Shown here: positions 1-11,538 of the stretch, in pieces
Numbering within the stretch: position 1 is the stretch's first letter
Layout of the letters: each line of letters opens with the position of its first letter
Assembly (NCBI GenBank): GCA_032209605.1
Contig: JASFXZ010000018.1
Span: forward strand, 3,661,904-3,725,903
Origin: Mactromeris polynyma
Taxonomy: Eukaryota > Mollusca > Bivalvia > Venerida > Mactridae
Reading direction: 5' to 3'
Length of the DNA stretch: 64,000 bases
Translations under genes and position numbers: made by a program
The notes under the pieces: model-generated
Databases searched by the model: none
The model's input: the letters and a program-made list of their open reading frames with translations, nothing else
What the model was told of the DNA's origin: nothing

Positions 1-264
1 GATACGAAGTATTATGACACCACAGGCAAGGGGTGTCCTCTGGTATTCCCATACTTCATAAAATATATGCAAATAACATTTGTACAGCTAGTTCCAAAAC
101 TTATTATGTATGGTACTAACATACTTAAATAGTTTTATTTACTAGAGTTATGCTTTTCAGAAACGGGTCCCATCACGTTATATTATGGGACTAAATTCTC
201 CTGCAGCGAAAATCTTGAAACATGTAAATCACAGTTAAGTGCTCAAATGAGACAGTTGGCTTCC

Positions 265-365
265 TGTAGCTTCGTATTCTCTCTCTTTTATGGATTGTTG
301 TTTTCCCGGAGGTATGTGTCTTATGTATGAAACGTTCCATGTAGCACTTATTCTCTCTCTTTTGA
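265..365 (+). repeat. 3'-end fragment of dispersed repeat family R1
   Basis: About 100 bases match the end of longer copies elsewhere in the window (see 18885-19272): the segment with 'ttgttttcccggaggt', then a stretch ending in 'ttctctctctttt'. Only the last quarter of the repeat is present. No coding capacity. The family is defined here by comparing copies within this window; I cannot name it. Confidence 0.5.
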
Positions 366-1365
366 AATGTTTCACTAAGAAAACTTAAGACAGGGTGTTC
401 CTTGTCTAAATGTTGAAGACTAAATTACCCAAACAAAAATGTTCTCTTAGTGGAGTTATGTTAAGACTGAATAAACTTTGCACTTCAAAAGAAATTCCTA
501 AACTGGACATTATAATATCCATGTTCTGGCTATAAAGCATGGTTCCTAAATCGGAAAGTTTCTGACTTTATGAGTTTGCCAAAACTAGACCGTTAGATTA
601 TTTACTATTCTGTATAGATAATGGATGACATTTGAAATCATTCAAGTTTGACAAGTAAGTATTCCCCAGGACCGTTTCCTAGAACCATCAAGGAGTGAAG
701 TGTTGCTTCGCTAACGGGAATTAAAGGGCTTAATATATTGACGCGCTTCCTGATAGAATCTGAAAGAATCCCCTGATTTCCCTTTCATGAAGTATCCTCC
801 ACTATTGCCGAATCAGCAGGGGGCACCCTGACATAAATCAATAGCATTGATTCAGTATTACGTCATTATATCTCAGAACACGCAATGTGAATAATACAAC
901 ACCGTAAACAATGTTTTTTTCAAATATTAGTATAATAAATTATTTAAAAAGTAATATAAGTGATACTGGATATATGTTTATGTTTTAGTTAACATCTACC
1001 TGAACTGAAAGTTGGGACCATTGGCTGTGCTATAACATGAGCCCCATTGCTCCCAATCTGTCCATTCACTCTCTGGAAATTAAAATTAAAACTAAATGAG
1101 CTTCGCAACATTGAAATGCTGTATTATCCTGTATATTTCATTCTGATATAACCTCGTCATCAAATGGAGGAAAAGTAAACATTAACACAAGACACAAAGG
1201 AAATGTAAGCCAAACATAAACCTAACTATACCACTTTTCGCATGTTTCCCTTCCGTCCACAAGCACAAACAAAAATGTAATGATATACATACAAACAATT
1301 CCTTGTGAATCATAACCTAGCAATAAACTGAAATAATCGCAAGGCAAACCGTGTGTTTAAGGGAT
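366..1365. other. AT-rich sequence with nothing recognised
   Basis: No open frame of note, no tandem array and no recognisable transposon ends on either strand. Confidence 0.4.
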
Positions 1366-1800
1366 TGGACATGAGGACGATAAGCGGTAAATGAGATTAA
1401 GTTGTTACAGGGAACGCCCCATACCCGAAGACATTGTCTTTCACACAAACCCCCGGGAAAACAACAGTCCACAACATGTCAGGCAATAAGGAGGTGCAAA
1501 GGGAAATCGCTGAGAAGGCCTAAGGACAAACACGCATGGTAACCAAGGCAAACGGAACGGCATGGCCGACCACGAAGAACAACCAATGAGTATTAAGGGG
1601 GAAACCAAAGGGGAAATCTAATGGATCATTGAAAACGTCAAGAAAGAAACCAATAATAGGCCGGCCGAAAGGGAGCAGAAAATAACATGAACACCATATC
1701 CATATCAAGTGACAAAATTGCACATGGGGAAGGGGGAACTAAACATGCATCTAAAACGTAAATAGAAATAATCATACAGCCTTCAGTAAAAACACTGGAG
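1366..1800 (-). repeat. Dispersed repeat R1, long copy, minus orientation
   Basis: Read on the minus strand, this segment aligns by eye with 18885-19272 and 28635-28985. Shared blocks are 'ttccccatgtgcaat', a block like 'ggtcggccatgccgttcc', 'tttgcacctcctta' and 'ttgttttcccgggggt'. An open frame on the minus strand (1520-1723) is an accident of this repeat, because the other copies do not keep it open. Copies differ at many positions, so the family looks old. Confidence 0.6.
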
Positions 1801-4700
1801 GATTAAATCAATTTAACAGCTAGCTAACCTCAAACTTAACCGCTATACGGTTATTGATTTCCAACACTTATACATAAACTGACTAGGTAGGTAGCAACTT
1901 ATATTTAAAGAAAATTAACCATTGCGTATACAATAACATATACAATGAATTAAGGTAAACTACATGAACAAAACAATTATTATTATTTGCCTTGCAATTA
2001 TCGTTGTATACCTTGGTATTTAGAACGTACTTGCTTGACAGGTTACGATGTGCCAGAAGTCATCAGGGCAACCATTTCCTCCATGTGATGGACTTGGATT
2101 GGTACATGAACGTAACCTGAAATCAAACTAGTAACACTTTTTGTTTTGTGTGTCATTCTCATATTGATTGAAATAACTCGTTTACAAATTTTATTGTACT
2201 TTTTGAAGAAGGGGTTCAAACCTCTTTTTCAGATAAATATAAAGATTGCTTTTCGAGGATAACAGAACTATTCGATCATGTTTTACATCATAATTATTGT
2301 TACTCAATTTATAAAGTATAAGACATGTCTAGTTTATGTCGTTTTATTAGTCGTCCGCTCGTAATATATTAAGAAAGGGTATCATGCTGTCTATCATTCA
2401 CATTGTGTACTGCTATTTAGTACCATAGTTAATACGACTACTTTTTTGGTACTCCTGTCCACCATCTTATATTGAAACTGTATTAAGATACAGAAGGTAG
2501 GATTCCTCGATAAGACTTCATGTGTAAGGGAGTTGTTGATGGGGAATTTGTATTTACAATGTACATTCTTTCGGGTTATGGTAGGTTAATGGGACGTCAT
2601 GTGTATCATTAAACCCGGTTTAAGTCCGCAGTGGTGTTTTTCCAAGTAATTTTCACAGATTATAAATATCATGTGACCATTCTGATTTTGTGAGTGTTTA
2701 CTTTTCTGTCTATGTTTCCTTGGTTTTGTGTTCGCTGTGTGTATGAGACATGTCATGCTCGACTTCTTCATTCATTTTAACAGGTCATACTTAACTATTT
2801 ATTATCTTCATTCATGCAATGGATTGTTTTGCCTTAAATTATTGAGCATTGATCATTAATCATTAAAAACACCGAAGTTGAAAATACCTATTCTTAAACC
2901 CAGTGCCATGAGATTTCGAGCATGTACTCCAAGGTGACCACTCTGTCCATCCACCATCAACTTCATTTTTGAAAAAAGTATTACCATGTTATAACTGGGC
3001 GAAACAACTCGTATCTCCAATTTCTGTACTGAAAATCGAACTTCTTCTTACATTGCAATGAATATATCTAGATAATGATACATATAAATAAATCTACAAT
3101 AAGTGTCTACAGCTTCAGAGATAAGTTACGTTCCTTGGTACGAAAAACAAACGAAAGCCTTGTCTATTATTAAAAGACACGAAATCGTTCCTCCTATTTG
3201 TCCATCGAGAAGATGATATTGTCTAATGATTCATCCAACAATTTATTAAATCTACTAGCCTGGAGGTATTCATAACAGCATAAGAATGTACAACTTTAGC
3301 ATACTATTGACATTAAGGTCGGTGTTGGTCCAGAGTTACGATCAATGTGCTAGAATAGCCATTTGGTCATTGCAACACTAATGCGCTACCACACTTAAAT
3401 TAACACTTATTTTGGTAGCATACGTGATGTATAAGTGTTATATATGGTTATAACGATTTCATTGCTGATGGCGATTATGCAATTCTTTTCACAATCGCCG
3501 GTATGTTCGTGCGTTCAAGCAGGAAAAGGGTTTGCCTAACGTTGCAAGTCTGCAGCAGATGCTTCACTTACAAGTTTTACACCGACAAATAATCATGTGG
3601 TGCTTGATAAAAGCGTAAAGTGCTAACTGATGTCAGAAGATCACACACATGAGGCTACTGGTATGCCCCGTCGGGGTCAAAGGTACATAACGTCGCCCAT
3701 CATTTTGGCTGCTCCAGACAGACTATTCATAATCTCGCGAATCGGTACAACCCTATTAAAACTACCAGAGACCATGGAAGTCCCGGTCGTGCACGTACGA
3801 CAACGCTCATTAGACTCACTTGCGTAATCGTTTTTTTACCGGCAACCGTTACCGATCGGTGTTAGGGGGTTATTGCATATAAATCATAAACTGTTTCAAA
3901 CAGAACTATGTTCCTATTTGAAATAAACCATCCATATATTGAACATGTTTTGACATCTGACAAACTAGCCGAGTTGTTCAACGCATGTGGTTATTTAAGT
4001 TTCAAATACCGATATTGGTGTCAGTAGCCCTAATGACGAAATTCAAACGAGTTAAAACTAAACATAATAATAGGTCATCGCATGAACCACTTCTTGGGTT
4101 TGTTGCGCTTCTTTAGTTTTGTGTCCGACAGGTTTTAGATTTGCAATCAAGGGTATACAAATCGACGCGATATAATGACTGATTTTACGATAGATACGAT
4201 ATAGCAATGAGGTTCATTTTACCCATTTTAGTATGTCTATCAGTAATCATTGTTGTATTGTATTAAATACAATCGTCTTCCGGCCTCTTGTTAGATTTCA
4301 GTTGTAACTGTGATATATCTAATAAATCAGCTACTTTCAACAAGGCTTCGTTATTGATGGTTTTTTTTCAGACAAACACCCGATCGAATCACCGACCCAT
4401 CGAGACGGACCGATATAATAATTGATATAATACACACATCAAACACAATATAAACCATATTAATAGCTCGTATCACTTTCATTATGATAAGTCATTTAAT
4501 AGTCCTACCTGGGCATAGGTCATGTGTGCAAGTTTTGGTTTGGAAGATAGGGCCACTACAGGATACACCTTCAGTTAAACATTTTCTAAAACGTGTTGTT
4601 GTCTTGTTTAAACAAGAATTTGGTTTACAGTCGTTCCATTCCATCCAGCCAGACCATCCGATTGTTTCTATTCACAAAATTAAGGTTATTGTAATTGCAT
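1801..4700. other. Stretch with no gene recognised
   Basis: Short open frames such as those at 2586-2771 (-), 3630-3827 (+) and 4484-4708 (+) show no domain motif, no splice partners and no signal peptide. I see no clear transposon termini here. Confidence 0.4.
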
Positions 4701-4706
4701 TTTATT
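4701..4706 (-). terminator. Candidate polyadenylation signal of the SH3b-TSP1 gene
   Basis: The plus strand reads TTTATT, so AATAAA on the minus strand, about 330 bases past the proposed stop codon at 5032-5034. The spacing would give a normal 3' UTR. Such hexamers are common in AT-rich DNA, so this is only a candidate. Confidence 0.35.
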
Positions 4707-5031
4707 GAACAGTTTAAAAATACATACCACGACCTATTTAAGAATTTTAAAAAACCATAAGAATGATATGTTCAATATGCTGCATATTGTTAGGGGTATA
4801 TTGAAATGTTGTTGCTTTGGGGGCACTTGCGTTACACAAAATAATGAAAAACTGCACAAATTATTTGCTTCAAAGTATTTGTATAAACCATTATTGACAA
4901 CGAGAAAGATGTCTTAGTGATGTTACTAGCTTGGTAATCTGAACATTCTATTGTAAATATGTCACTGTTTTCTACTTGAAACCGGTAGCAAACGACACAG
5001 GCGCGTTGATTAGGCCCTACAAATACGTAAA

Positions 5032-8000
5032 TCAGCAACTAGGCATACATTGTTCTGAAAATAAATTTGGGTCTTATATATATTACGGTATACATCTCCC
5101 ATCCGAGGATTACTCACCAGGTCGGTTCAGAAGTTCTTTACCGTGTCAATTAACGAGCAATTTTGTTCAGAGTGGCACCAGAAAACTCACAAATTAGTGT
5201 TCTTACTGACAAACTACAACCCTCAATGACTGACGCGTTTTTTTATCTTAGAAGTCGATAAAAGGGTTGACTGGACGAGTCGCTTTACATTCTAAACTCG
5301 CAGTGATTCCGAATGTCATTCGCTAATTTAAATCTCGTTTTATAAACAATTACACACAAATATACTCAAGGGCACAATTGACGCTAAACATCATTATCAC
5401 CTACCGCATCATCATTATAATTATGTGAACGTTTGGAATATTTGCTATGCCATGCTACGAGAGAACTATACGCTTTTCCATATTTATCTAGTGTTCCGTG
5501 ATACTTTCACATATATTTTTGATAAACATGATACTTTTGGACTAAAAATTAATTTACCAAAACAATGAATATCGGGATTCGGTCACGGGTAATCTGCTGT
5601 TAGATTATGACGCATATCCGTTATGCTATAATATAAATACGCTGATAGTATATATAGTTAAACCAGGAATATCTTTAAAAAAAGATGGTCAGCGCAACTT
5701 AAAGCATGCAAATTTGTTGCAATCAGAAGGTTAAAATTTGTTATGCAACATAAAAAATGCCTAAATGTTACGACTGCCGGTCATTCAATTACGCTATACC
5801 ACAGAAACTCCGATACCTGTAAGGGGAGATCACTGCGTAGCAGATTGGATAAAAATAACTCCGTAGTTTGATTAGTCATAGACACAGTATAGTCTGATCC
5901 AATATAGTTCATCATTACTTATTGTCGTGAACGCACACATTCATGTTAATAAACTTTTTACATAGCGATTTATCTGATTAAAACAATATAAAATGTTCGC
6001 GACATAAAACTGGTACAAGAACACCGGAAATTCCCCATGGTGATGACTAACAACACTGCCTACTGGATAAATCTTGAAATACACTATACACAATGTTAAC
6101 TGATCTGCGTCAAGGTTACAAACATTTTTCGGTTGAGGAGAAATTGCCTTGGTGGTTAACGTAAGATTTGATTGGTTTACAAAACACTGATATGCAAATA
6201 GCAAAACCATGTTAGTACGGCTGCGCCGAAAGAGCGCATAATGCTTATGATCATGGAACTATCTTGCAATTGATATGGACTGACGTTGTTATGCCTTCAG
6301 ATCTTGGCCGAACTATAGTTAAATAGTGTGGTTGTGTTTAATACGTAGTAATCTATTCATTTCTCTTTGTACTATAATGGATACATTATCCATGTGTAAT
6401 GTTTGTTTGTTTCTACGTTATAAGATGTTTTAACGTATAGTATATCGAGCAAGAATGTAATATAAGTGCAAATTGCCATTATTGGCGGTTATAATTAAAA
6501 TTACATTTTACATAATATACTTGTGATAAACTTACTGTTAGTTGTACAAGAGATATTGCACTCAAGTGTTTCATTGTTTCGTCCTGTACAAATTGCACTA
6601 TTTTTTGCATTTTCGCAACTCCTAACTCGACTCATATGTCCAATTCCATGACATGAATTGGTGAGGCAGTCACTCCAATTTGACCAACTTGACCAATAAG
6701 CAGTACCACCTGCATCTATATAATTACATGTAATAAAATTACAATCAAGTTCAATTGAAATGCGGCTCTATGGCCATGGCCAAATATATGACCGTGACCA
6801 ATGGTTGAATGTCTAAATATGAAATACCTGCCCTTTATGCCCCACCATACGTTCGCAAATCCCCAAATCTATGTTTTTCTAATGTTATTCAACCAAATGC
6901 TTTGATGAGTGGAATAAGCCTGCAGAGGTTTACAAAGGCAAAATGTACAGCACATTACCAACAGCGTGTCGTTCACTTACATGTGCCCATCCATTTTACC
7001 AATGCGGTTTGTGTTTGAAATATGTAAGTTTTGTTTCTAATTATCATAATATCAGCGATCCGTGACTGTTTTTCCTCAGCTACGTTTTAAACTTTGGAAT
7101 TTGATCTAAAGATGCAAGCAAACAATTGCCTCTCGTCTTTGTAAAGCGATAAGTGTTTTCGCAATAGTTAACAAACATGTATGTTTAGACAAAGTTTTTA
7201 GAGGTGATATACAAATCATACTTAGTAGGAATCGTTTCCTGGTCCCACCATAAGTTCTTTCAAAGAAATCCTCCAATGTTCCATAAACGTGTTTCGTGAC
7301 ATCACTCGTATATGGAGTCTGAGCAATCAAAATGTGTTCTCCATGCGACCAATCTTGAAAGTCTACTAAGTATAAGCCAATATTGGTGCAACGTGAACAG
7401 TAACTACCAAAAACGAAACTATTTACTTAATACAGTTCTCACTTAAAGTTTAATTTCATTAAACGACGGAAAAACAATCTGAAGATTGGGAGTTCAAAGC
7501 TAAGGTAAAACCGTGATAAATTTACAAAATATAACGTTCCAAAATCCCTTTGATATACGTCAGAACATCGAAAGTTACATGCGGAAAAACAGGCTAGCAA
7601 ACAGCACTTTTTCTGTCAGCAAGCCGTTGATATTACTGAAATACGTCGTAAAACTCAAATATTACATGCAACAATATATTACAAAACATAAGCACTCTAC
7701 AATAGTTTACAATGTTTTCATGTAATTTGTTGCATTAGTGTCAACTCGGGCCCTTAAGAAATTGTATGAATAATCGTACATCTGTAATATAATGTAATCA
7801 TTTAAAATTGAAAGAGATATGTGTTGCATAAAACCGATAGCATTGGCGTATTCATAACTAAATATTGATCACTAAGTATCCGGTAGCATTGTATTTGTTT
7901 TACAACTCACCAAGTGTTGCATCTGCACATGTTCCAAAAGCAAGCGATTCTAGAGCGACGTAATTCGCCTGCAAAACAATAATTACTTTCTAAATAAATA

Positions 8001-8904
8001 TATTAATTGTTTACAACAAAAAAATCACACTATTAACATATTAATTTACATACGTTCCATAAATAACTGAACAATTTTGCAATGTGATATCTACAATATT
8101 GATATTAACGTCAATTATTTTGTTGGAAGGAGTAGGGATAGAGCATCGGGATTCTGATACAGAGGATGTTGTATCAAATCCTACCGTCGGCGAGATTATA
8201 CCACGGAATTAACAACCTCTGAATTAAGCATGAGTAATGGCCAGTAATCCTGGCAGCAGCCGTATTTAAAATGATTCATACACGTTGTATGACTTGTGTT
8301 TAGTCAATATTTATATATCATTTGAGCTGTTTTGCCCGGAAATCAGTATACATATAATTCCAAGAATAATGTATGGTTTCCATTTTGAACATTAATACAG
8401 TGCATTCAGTAGATTAGACGTGTCAATATTGTCAGCATTGTATTCGCTTGGCTGTTGTATATCATCATCACCATCGAATGATAAGAAAATGGCAGAGTAC
8501 TGAACACTTATACATGTATCCGGTATCATTCCACAATTTACATGAATTTTATTTTAACAAATGTGGATCGAGTCAAATAATTTTACTGTTGCTCAAATCA
8601 TTTATTTTTGAAATATGATCCTTTATGGGTGTCAAGTGAATTATCGAAACATTCTCTTTTTAAAAATAAGACAGCATTACAAGTATAAACAACACACATT
8701 CGTTTTGCCGTGCCTGTCTGTCACCACTGTACCGAGAAAACACGTATTTCTGTCAGGAATTGTAACAATTTCAGATTTCATATCAGCGTCATTGTAAAGT
8801 TGTACATCGTCCCGTGATGTACATAAACATAGATGTGATGTTGTTGCATGTAAGCACGATAAAACCAATATTGCTGTGAACAGCAACCTTCTTGCAACAA
8901 ACAT
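5032..8904 (-). CDS. Secreted SH3b-like plus thrombospondin type-1 repeat protein, five exons
   Basis: Minus-strand exons in order: 8904-8681, 8090-8054, 7968-7911, 6715-6536, 5054-5032. Each has an AG acceptor and a GT donor, and the intron phases (2, 0, 1, 1) join into one frame of 174 codons ending in TGA. Residues 1-22 form a signal peptide (Arg-Arg, then a hydrophobic run), with the ATG immediately after a TTTATTTCAG acceptor, so a 5' UTR exon lies further upstream. Residues about 25-106 look like a bacterial-type SH3 fold (VQLYNDAD near the start, WNANYVALES near the end). Residues 114-163 are a TSP1 repeat: three Trp at 114, 117 and 120, an RVRSC motif and six Cys. The small 37-base exon and the last exon (KQCMPSC then stop) rest on phase and splice signals alone. 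An extracellular adhesion, matrix or immune role is inference. Confidence 0.6.
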
Positions 8905-9084
8905 CTGAAATAAATAAAACGTTGTTTAAATACGTTCTTCAGCAACAGATTAAAAAGTTGTTTCTGCTTTCACTTTCATGTTTCAAACTTTAAAACAACT
9001 TCCACGCTAAATAGTTGAGTTTGCGTTATTTTGTCCCAACAGTGGCAGCGATATTTGGCTTTAGAGCATAATAAGTTTTGACCG

Positions 9085-9345
9085 TTTTCCGCTAATAATC
9101 AGCAGCTGATTTTATCCATCTTCTAGGTGATTGTACTAGGCCCTCTCTGGACATATGTATTTTTTGTGCATTATAAAAACAAATGTACAACAGCAAATGT
9201 ATATGTACAGTCAGTGTTTCCAGTCGTTCCATGAATCTCGCTAGGGTCTGAAGCTTGGTCAGATGCTTAGGTAGCTGGTTCCATAGTCTTGCGCCGAGAA
9301 GAGAAAAAGCCTGGATGTAGGTGTATATCATGCAATATGGAACCC
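9085..9345 (-). pseudogene. 5'-truncated non-LTR retrotransposon ORF2 tail
   Basis: The minus strand encodes FSLLGARLWNQLPKHL followed by a Leu-rich run. This is the motif (S..G..LWN.LP..L) that closes the reverse-transcriptase ORF of many Jockey/CR1/RTE-type elements. Nothing of the reverse transcriptase itself precedes it, so this would be a dead 5'-truncated insertion. The assignment rests on one short motif. Confidence 0.4.
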
Positions 9346-9919
9346 AGTACCTGATAACATTTCCTTCCTAGCTGTTATGCCGTCACCTCAGGCGACAGTG
9401 AGGGATTGGCGAATTGAACTTCATTATCCTCCTTTTTTATAATAGATGACTGAAATACTGTTTTTAGACATGATATCATTTAGAATTCAATAACACTTGA
9501 CATGCCGCATGATTGACTTAGTTCACGTCTGTTCAACAGAGTCTTTAAAAGTACTATAAAATTAGTAACAAAAGCTTTTCATCATTCCATAAAATATCAT
9601 TTTTTTCTGTTAATTTGGAAGAACTTAATCACGTTTGCAACTCATGTACTAACATATAACTTCTTATTATATTGTTCCGTTCCGTGAGAAGACTAATACT
9701 TTTCAGAAAAACATTTTTTTCTTATCGCACTTTTGCATAAGTGTGGAGTTGAATGCAAGGGTTTAACCCAATGTATTTTGTATCTGACCGTTCTAAGGTG
9801 GAACCCTATCTTCGCCCATCATTTATGTGTGTCGCTAAGGTCATTGAACTGTTTGTATCTGTTACGTTAAATACAAATTGTCATTTTTATTGCTTCCTTG
9901 TTAGTGCATGCATAATTAC
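9346..9919. other. Stretch with no gene recognised
   Basis: An open frame on the plus strand at 9753-10025 runs into the 5' LTR and has no protein features. No other signal seen before the LTR retrotransposon. Confidence 0.4.
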
Positions 9920-9923
9920 ATGT

Positions 9924-10496
9924 TGTGGTGTAGTCATACACACAAAACAAAGATTTAATCATTTGAATATGTCTTTATTATATTGCAGTAGTGAACATTG
10001 TATAATGTATTATAAACTAGGTTAACACAGAATTCAGCAGACCAGGTGATCTTATGTTTTGACAGTTACTATGACCTAAGGGTCATCATGATACAGTAAC
10101 CTAATCACGTGGGCAGAGATATATTGTAAATGTCAACCATACATGTGTGTATCCATATAATATTCCCAGAATGAACTCTAGTTACGGGCGTTGCACTTGT
10201 TAATGTGCAACTTAAGTACCATGATGCATATTTACTGTGACCTACTTGTTGACATTGATGAATGAGGATTGATCCTTGGTGTGTGAACTGAACGTGATAA
10301 TATCTGCTGTATTCTGTATGTTTGGAGAGAAAGGTTTTAGGCTCGGAACTGTACGCTACTGTTGTCTTTGAGTACTATGCTAAGTAAAGTTATAATCATG
10401 TAAACGTAAAAGGCTGTTTGTGGTTCTTGTAGTATGATTAGTCCTTAAGGTACTGCAACGATGATAACGCTAACGACGAGACGGGACTACGCCACA
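9924..10496 (+). repeat. 5' LTR
   Basis: 573 bases, TG...CA ends. Compared with the 3' LTR I count three substitutions and one single-base indel, all between about 10366 and 10456. At the position where the 3' LTR has AATAAA (near 17902) this copy has AGTAAA. A short inverted repeat, ATGACC TAAG GGTCAT, lies at about 10070-10085 and is kept in both LTRs. U3, R and U5 limits cannot be set from sequence alone. Confidence 0.95.
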
Positions 10497-10508
10497 CGAC
10501 CGTTTTTA

Positions 10509-10526
10509 TGGCGCCGTGACAAACTG
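10509..10526 (+). promoter_or_regulatory. Candidate tRNA primer-binding site
   Basis: TGGCGCCGTGAC begins 12 bases after the 5' LTR. A PBS starts with TGG because it pairs with the CCA end of a tRNA, and this location is usual. I did not match it to a specific tRNA. Confidence 0.55.
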
Positions 10527-10613
10527 GGCGAGAACACAACGCGACTTGAGAATCTGAAAGAGATGAAAACCTGGTAAGTGCATTTTGCATTTTCTGTATT
10601 TTGTTGGTTAAAG

Positions 10614-11504
10614 ATGACAGATCAAAATATTGAACGAATTTTTAAACATTTAGGGGATCAATTAGCTAATGTTACAGCAGTTGTAGGTAATCAGGAAATT
10701 TCTAAGATTGTTCCATATTTTGATGGGAATGCTAAACAATTTAAACACTGGATTAAGAGTATTGAAAAATACGGAATTTTAGCGGGTATAAATGAGGATA
10801 AATTAAAATTGGTAGCATATCAAACTAGTAAATTTGTTGTTAGCGATTACATTAATAGATATTTTAAGACACATCAACGTGAATCTTGGGAACACCTTAA
10901 AGGGCATTTAACGTATAGGTTCGCAGAAATACATGACCCACAACACGCACTTTGTTTATTACAATCACTTCGGCAAAATGAAGGCGAAAGTGTACAAATA
11001 TTTGCTGAGAAATTTCTTATTTTGGCAGAGGAAGCTTTTATGGGTGAAGAAACAGTTGCAAATTTCCCAGTCATTGAAAGACAATTAATTGGTTTTTTTA
11101 TTGATGGCTTGGCACATGATTTTCTAAAAATTAAGGTTATGCGAGATAATCCGAGAACTTTTGAGGACGCAGTTCAATGTGCAATGGATGAGCAAAATTT
11201 AAGGGCTAGATTGAATTTGAGGTGTAGAAATAAGTCGTTAAATAAACAAGATCCGAGAAATTTGAGACAGCAAAAATTATGTCATTATTGTAAACAACCG
11301 GGGCATTTTTACCGAGTTTGTAAGTCTAGGCCGAGACACATACAGGCTTTCGAGCAAGGCAAAATTCGCAAAAAGTTACGATTTAAGCGGACAAAATATT
11401 CTGCTTTGAAATCAAAAATTAAATGTTGGAGTTGTGACAGAACTGGTCACTTGATGCGCGATTGCCGTAGCAATCCAAACAATAAGAAGTTTCAGGGAAA
11501 CTAA
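10614..11504 (+). CDS. gag: Gag polyprotein (capsid and nucleocapsid)
   Basis: 296 residues from the ATG at 10614. The frame is open 12 codons further upstream, but this ATG begins the conserved-looking part (MTDQNIERIF). The N-terminal two thirds has the pattern of a retrotransposon gag domain (VPYFDGNAKQFKHWIKSIEK, later SWEHLKGHLTYRF and SLRQNEGESVQIFAEKF). The basic C-terminal part holds two CCHC zinc knuckles of exact CX2CX4HX4C spacing, at about 11280-11323 and 11424-11465, which bind the element's RNA. The gene ends at TAA 11502-11504, directly behind a slippery heptamer, so most ribosomes make Gag alone and a minority should continue into Pol. No breaks. Confidence 0.93.
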   Translation: MTDQNIERIFKHLGDQLANVTAVVGNQEISKIVPYFDGNAKQFKHWIKSIEKYGILAGINEDKLKLVAYQTSKFVVSDYINRYFKTHQRESWEHLKGHLTYRFAEIHDPQHALCLLQSLRQNEGESVQIFAEKFLILAEEAFMGEETVANFPVIERQLIGFFIDGLAHDFLKIKVMRDNPRTFEDAVQCAMDEQNLRARLNLRCRNKSLNKQDPRNLRQQKLCHYCKQPGHFYRVCKSRPRHIQAFEQGKIRKKLRFKRTKYSALKSKIKCWSCDRTGHLMRDCRSNPNNKKFQGN

Positions 11505-11538
11505 ACCGCTCTTATCATAAGGAAGTCGATGGTAAGAG
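11495..11538 (+). promoter_or_regulatory. Programmed -1 ribosomal frameshift signal between gag and pol
   Basis: The heptamer G GGA AAC (11495-11501) sits in the gag frame as X XXY YYZ. It is followed at once by the gag stop TAA (11502-11504). After a 7-base spacer, bases 11509-11518 (CTCTTATCAT) pair with 11529-11538 (ATGGTAAGAG). This gives a 10-bp stem with one U-G wobble and a 10-base loop. The pol frame is the -1 frame and is open from 11486 across this site. Heptamer, spacer and stem all match the known rules for retroviral -1 frameshifting; that it works here is inference. Confidence 0.85.

Noticed and set aside
5941..6210. Minus-strand frame of 89 codons in the last intron of the SH3b-TSP1 gene
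   Set aside because: No Cys pattern or splice sites in the needed phase; the acceptor at 5055-5056 gives a consistent end instead.
7106..7330. Minus-strand frame of 74 codons between exons of the SH3b-TSP1 gene
   Set aside because: No acceptor and donor that keep the phase of the neighbouring exons, and no domain; treated as intron.
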